This document shows positions 14,437 through 16,496 of a stretch of 16,496 bases of DNA, in pieces (the stretch's first letter is position 1; every line of letters begins with the position of its first letter). Under the pieces are notes generated by a model, which worked only from the letters and a program-made list of their open reading frames with translations, made no database searches and was not told the origin of the DNA. The stretch comes from Chromera velia (Eukaryota > Sar > Chromeraceae), in assembly GCA_018398765.1 (NCBI GenBank), contig JAHBMJ010001592.1, positions 12,223 through 28,718 of the forward strand. The letters run 5' to 3'. The position numbers and the translations under genes are program-made.

Positions 14437-15050
14437 TGTACGTTAATAAAGGAAGAAGCTAGGGAAGAAGTCTAGAAAGATTAAATACTAATACTAGAAG
14501 CAAGTCAAGGAATTAACTTCATAGCGTTGTGAAGGTCTGATAAGCAGTTGTGTCAGGATGAAATGAAGTACGCGCGTATAACATACATAGGGCGCATGCA
14601 TGCATGCTGTATGGCCGGGAATTAATTGTGCAGCATGCAGGAGCTGATCCCAGCTATGACTAGTTGAGGGCCTACATCCCTACGAACTTTATAGAAAACC
14701 AGTCAAAGTCTAAGTGAAATCAATTATCAATGTTAAACTGAGCTACAGCTTGTGTTTCAAATTAATATCTATAATCTAAAAAAACACACTGGAAATTTTT
14801 GTTTACCACTCGTCTGTATTCCATGCAGCTAGACCAAGTTTCACCCTAAGTCTCACTCACACTGTCTCACAGCACGTTTTAGAAGGAAGCCACTGGCAGT
14901 AATGAAGTGACAGAGTGCTTACATTGTACACCCACATGCATATACATGCACCCGACACTGCCAGAGCGCTCCGGTGCGCAACTCGATCTGCAGGGGACTG
15001 AAATTGTGCAGAAAAAGTTTTTTGAGTCTGTGACTCAACTGCAAAACGCA
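14437..15050. other. AT-rich intergenic sequence right of the hAT-like element
   Basis: Continuation of the AT-rich island. It includes a GCATGCATGCATGC run (about 14594-14607) and no convincing ORF, RNA or element boundary. Confidence 0.4.
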
Positions 15051-15088
15051 TACATGTAGATCGAAGTAGATACATGTAGATCGAAGTA
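15051..15088. repeat. Tandem duplication of a 20-bp unit
   Basis: TACATGTAGATCGAAGTAGA at 15051-15070 is repeated as its first 18 bases at 15071-15088. Confidence 0.9.
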
Positions 15089-16496
15089 TTTCGAGGGGCC
15101 TGCCTGTTCTCACAACTTGTGGAAGGCAAAAAAATGAACTGCATGCAGAAGAAAAGGGAGTCACACGCCTACGTGCGGACTTTTTTCGGCAATCCGCCCC
15201 AGGCAGAATGGAGTGAACCGAGCCTGATATGAAAAGCATCAGACAGTCGCGGGAGGGAAGGAAAAGTTGAATGCCGGATGGATGCCCCATGAATGGCATT
15301 CTGTGCATGTGGGAATGTCTCAGCTGTGAGACGAACCGACGATCCCATTCTCGGGTCTTTCTGGACAACATGAATGATTGATTCACGTGGCTGGTGGTCA
15401 TCGCAAATCAATGGCGAAAGGGACAGACACTCGCTCACTGCCTCCTGAAAACTTTGAGAAGAAAAAGTCGCTTTAGGGAGTGTCTGTCGATCAATTCGAG
15501 AAAAGAAGGCAAGAATTTTCGGCAGTTTTGACACTCAGTTTGAACAAGGACCAGGCAGGGGGAGAGAGGAAAGCGAAAATAAAATTCAAAGAAAACCCTT
15601 CCTTTCTGCATGTGCATGGAAGAAAGACAGAAAGAAAGTGCGGTGGCAGCTTTCTCAGTGCTTCTCCGTGCCCTCTCTCACACATGTAGCAAATCAATCA
15701 CTAGAATTTTCCTCGACTCTCACAACATATTCATGCACATAGATGCACGCACACCCGCGCCCTCCCCGTCCGGACACGAAAATACATTCAAACATTCATT
15801 CAAAGAGTCAGCCATGCAGGTGCACATCATGATCACAAACACATGAAGGCAGTCCGAGGAGCCTTCCCTTTCCGACCCCTCCCCTCTCCTCTGCACGCAC
15901 GCACTCACTCACTCACCCTCATTCCTGTCCGTCTCAAGGAGACAGACAGAGACTAAGAGAATTCTTCTGCGAACGAAAGAAAACACGATCAGGAAGAACC
16001 ACGTAAGACACGCACGACTACGGGAAGCAACCGGACGGGAGGACAGCACATCAACGAACGAATACACCAAAGAGCTCATCGGTCGGTTGATCGGCAGGAA
16101 GGTCAAGCCTAACTTTCTCATTTGCTTCAAAAGCCGTAGCTCCCTCTTTCGTCGTCTCTTCCCCCACCAGGAAAGAGAGCGCGAAAGAAAGAGAACGAAA
16201 GAAGGGAGACAAACTCTGCCACCACGACAGCAGACACGACAAGAAAAAAGTCACTTACCACACATGTGTGCGGATGGATGCACATACATGTCAGCACAAT
16301 CAATCAATCAAACAAACGGAGGTCTGCTTGAGCAAAACCTTGCTCGTTGTTCTCCAGTTGTTACTGCATCATCAATCACATGCACTCTCACTGTCTGCCA
16401 TGCATTCATTCACCCACCCCCACCCCAAATAGGCCCCCGCCCCCCATCCCCCCCTCCACAGATCCCCTCCCAAGCCCCAAGTCCCCCCCCCCTCCC
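15089..16496. other. GC-balanced right flank, no proven gene; minus-strand splice-like signals
   Basis: Base composition returns to that of the gene region. ORFs here are short, low-complexity and without recognisable domains. On the minus strand a donor-like GTAAGTG begins at 16258 and a strong acceptor-like TTTCTTTCGTTCGCAG ends at 15967. This would give a 292-nt intron, followed by a 50-nt segment to a donor-like GTGAGTG at 15916. This would fit the 5' untranslated part of a gene on the minus strand. It is speculative. The last 70 bp are C-rich. Confidence 0.25.
16427..16496. repeat. C-rich low-complexity tract at the window end
   Basis: Multiple C-runs of 4-10 bases; the minus strand is correspondingly G-rich. 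Confidence 0.9.

Noticed and set aside
12240-14640. Larger element bounded by GGCCGG and GCATGC words at 12265 and 14590-14620
   Set aside because: The words are short palindromes, the alignment between the two ends does not extend, and no target duplication was found.
14919-15401. Minus ORF of 160 codons
   Set aside because: No domain or composition typical of the coding sequence here. It spans a tandem duplication and the island boundary.
1-16496. CRISPR array, tRNA or rRNA genes, bacterial operon signals
   Set aside because: No regularly spaced direct repeats, no tRNA-like cloverleaf or GGTTCGA-type box noticed, and the gene structure is eukaryotic.

Overview
This is a window of eukaryotic nuclear DNA. 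It is dominated by one large, intron-containing plus-strand gene that enters from the left edge and ends at 10737. The visible part has nine coding exons (249-321, 565-732, 1077-1559, 1789-2274, 2511-5560, 5773-6857, 7296-8097, 8411-9763, 10168-10737). They join in one open frame of 8070 nt, giving 2689 residues plus a stop. The protein is a type I membrane protein with a very large cysteine-rich ectodomain, one transmembrane helix and a low-complexity cytoplasmic tail. Standard genetic code, GT-AG introns of 212-438 nt, CT/GTCA/ATGC microsatellites and the domain mix (TSP1, LNR/Notch, ShK-like, sushi-like) suggest a protist, most likely an alveolate. A chromerid such as Chromera is my best guess, but this is inference and nothing in the window proves the taxon.

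Layout of the gene: exons 1-5 carry eleven thrombospondin type-1 (TSP1) repeats, the first cut by the window edge. The rest of exon 5 carries seven ShK-like modules interleaved with four LNR modules, then a DCGG cysteine block and a sushi-like segment. Exon 6 carries an eighth ShK-like module, a possible SEA-like segment and the start of a cysteine-rich region I do not recognise. That region runs through exon 7, which also holds a fifth LNR. Exon 8 carries a second possible SEA-like segment, three sushi-like modules and the transmembrane helix. Exon 9 encodes the Gly/Ser/Arg/Tyr-rich tail with YTG repeats.

Downstream of the gene (10738 to about 11640) there is a GA-rich 3' flank with a possible AATAAA signal. 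From about 11640 to 15100 the base composition becomes clearly AT-rich. This island contains a 30-bp perfect palindrome and a 1429-bp insertion (13008-14436) with CAGGGTTGC terminal inverted repeats and an 8-bp near-perfect target-site duplication, which is the signature of a hAT-superfamily, apparently non-autonomous, transposon. It holds GA microsatellites, a five-copy degenerate tandem repeat and small ORFs of unknown meaning, but no recognisable transposase. From about 15100 to the right edge the composition returns to normal. No gene can be established there, although splice-like signals on the minus strand hint at the 5' leader of a gene on that strand. The window starts with an 11-nt G run and ends in a C-rich tract.

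Functionally, the single confirmed gene looks like a surface adhesion or recognition receptor. TSP1, ShK-like, LNR and sushi modules would form the extracellular binding stalk, and the tail would be the intracellular interaction segment. It recalls TSP1-bearing surface and micronemal proteins of apicomplexans, but it has a different tail and a much richer module set.
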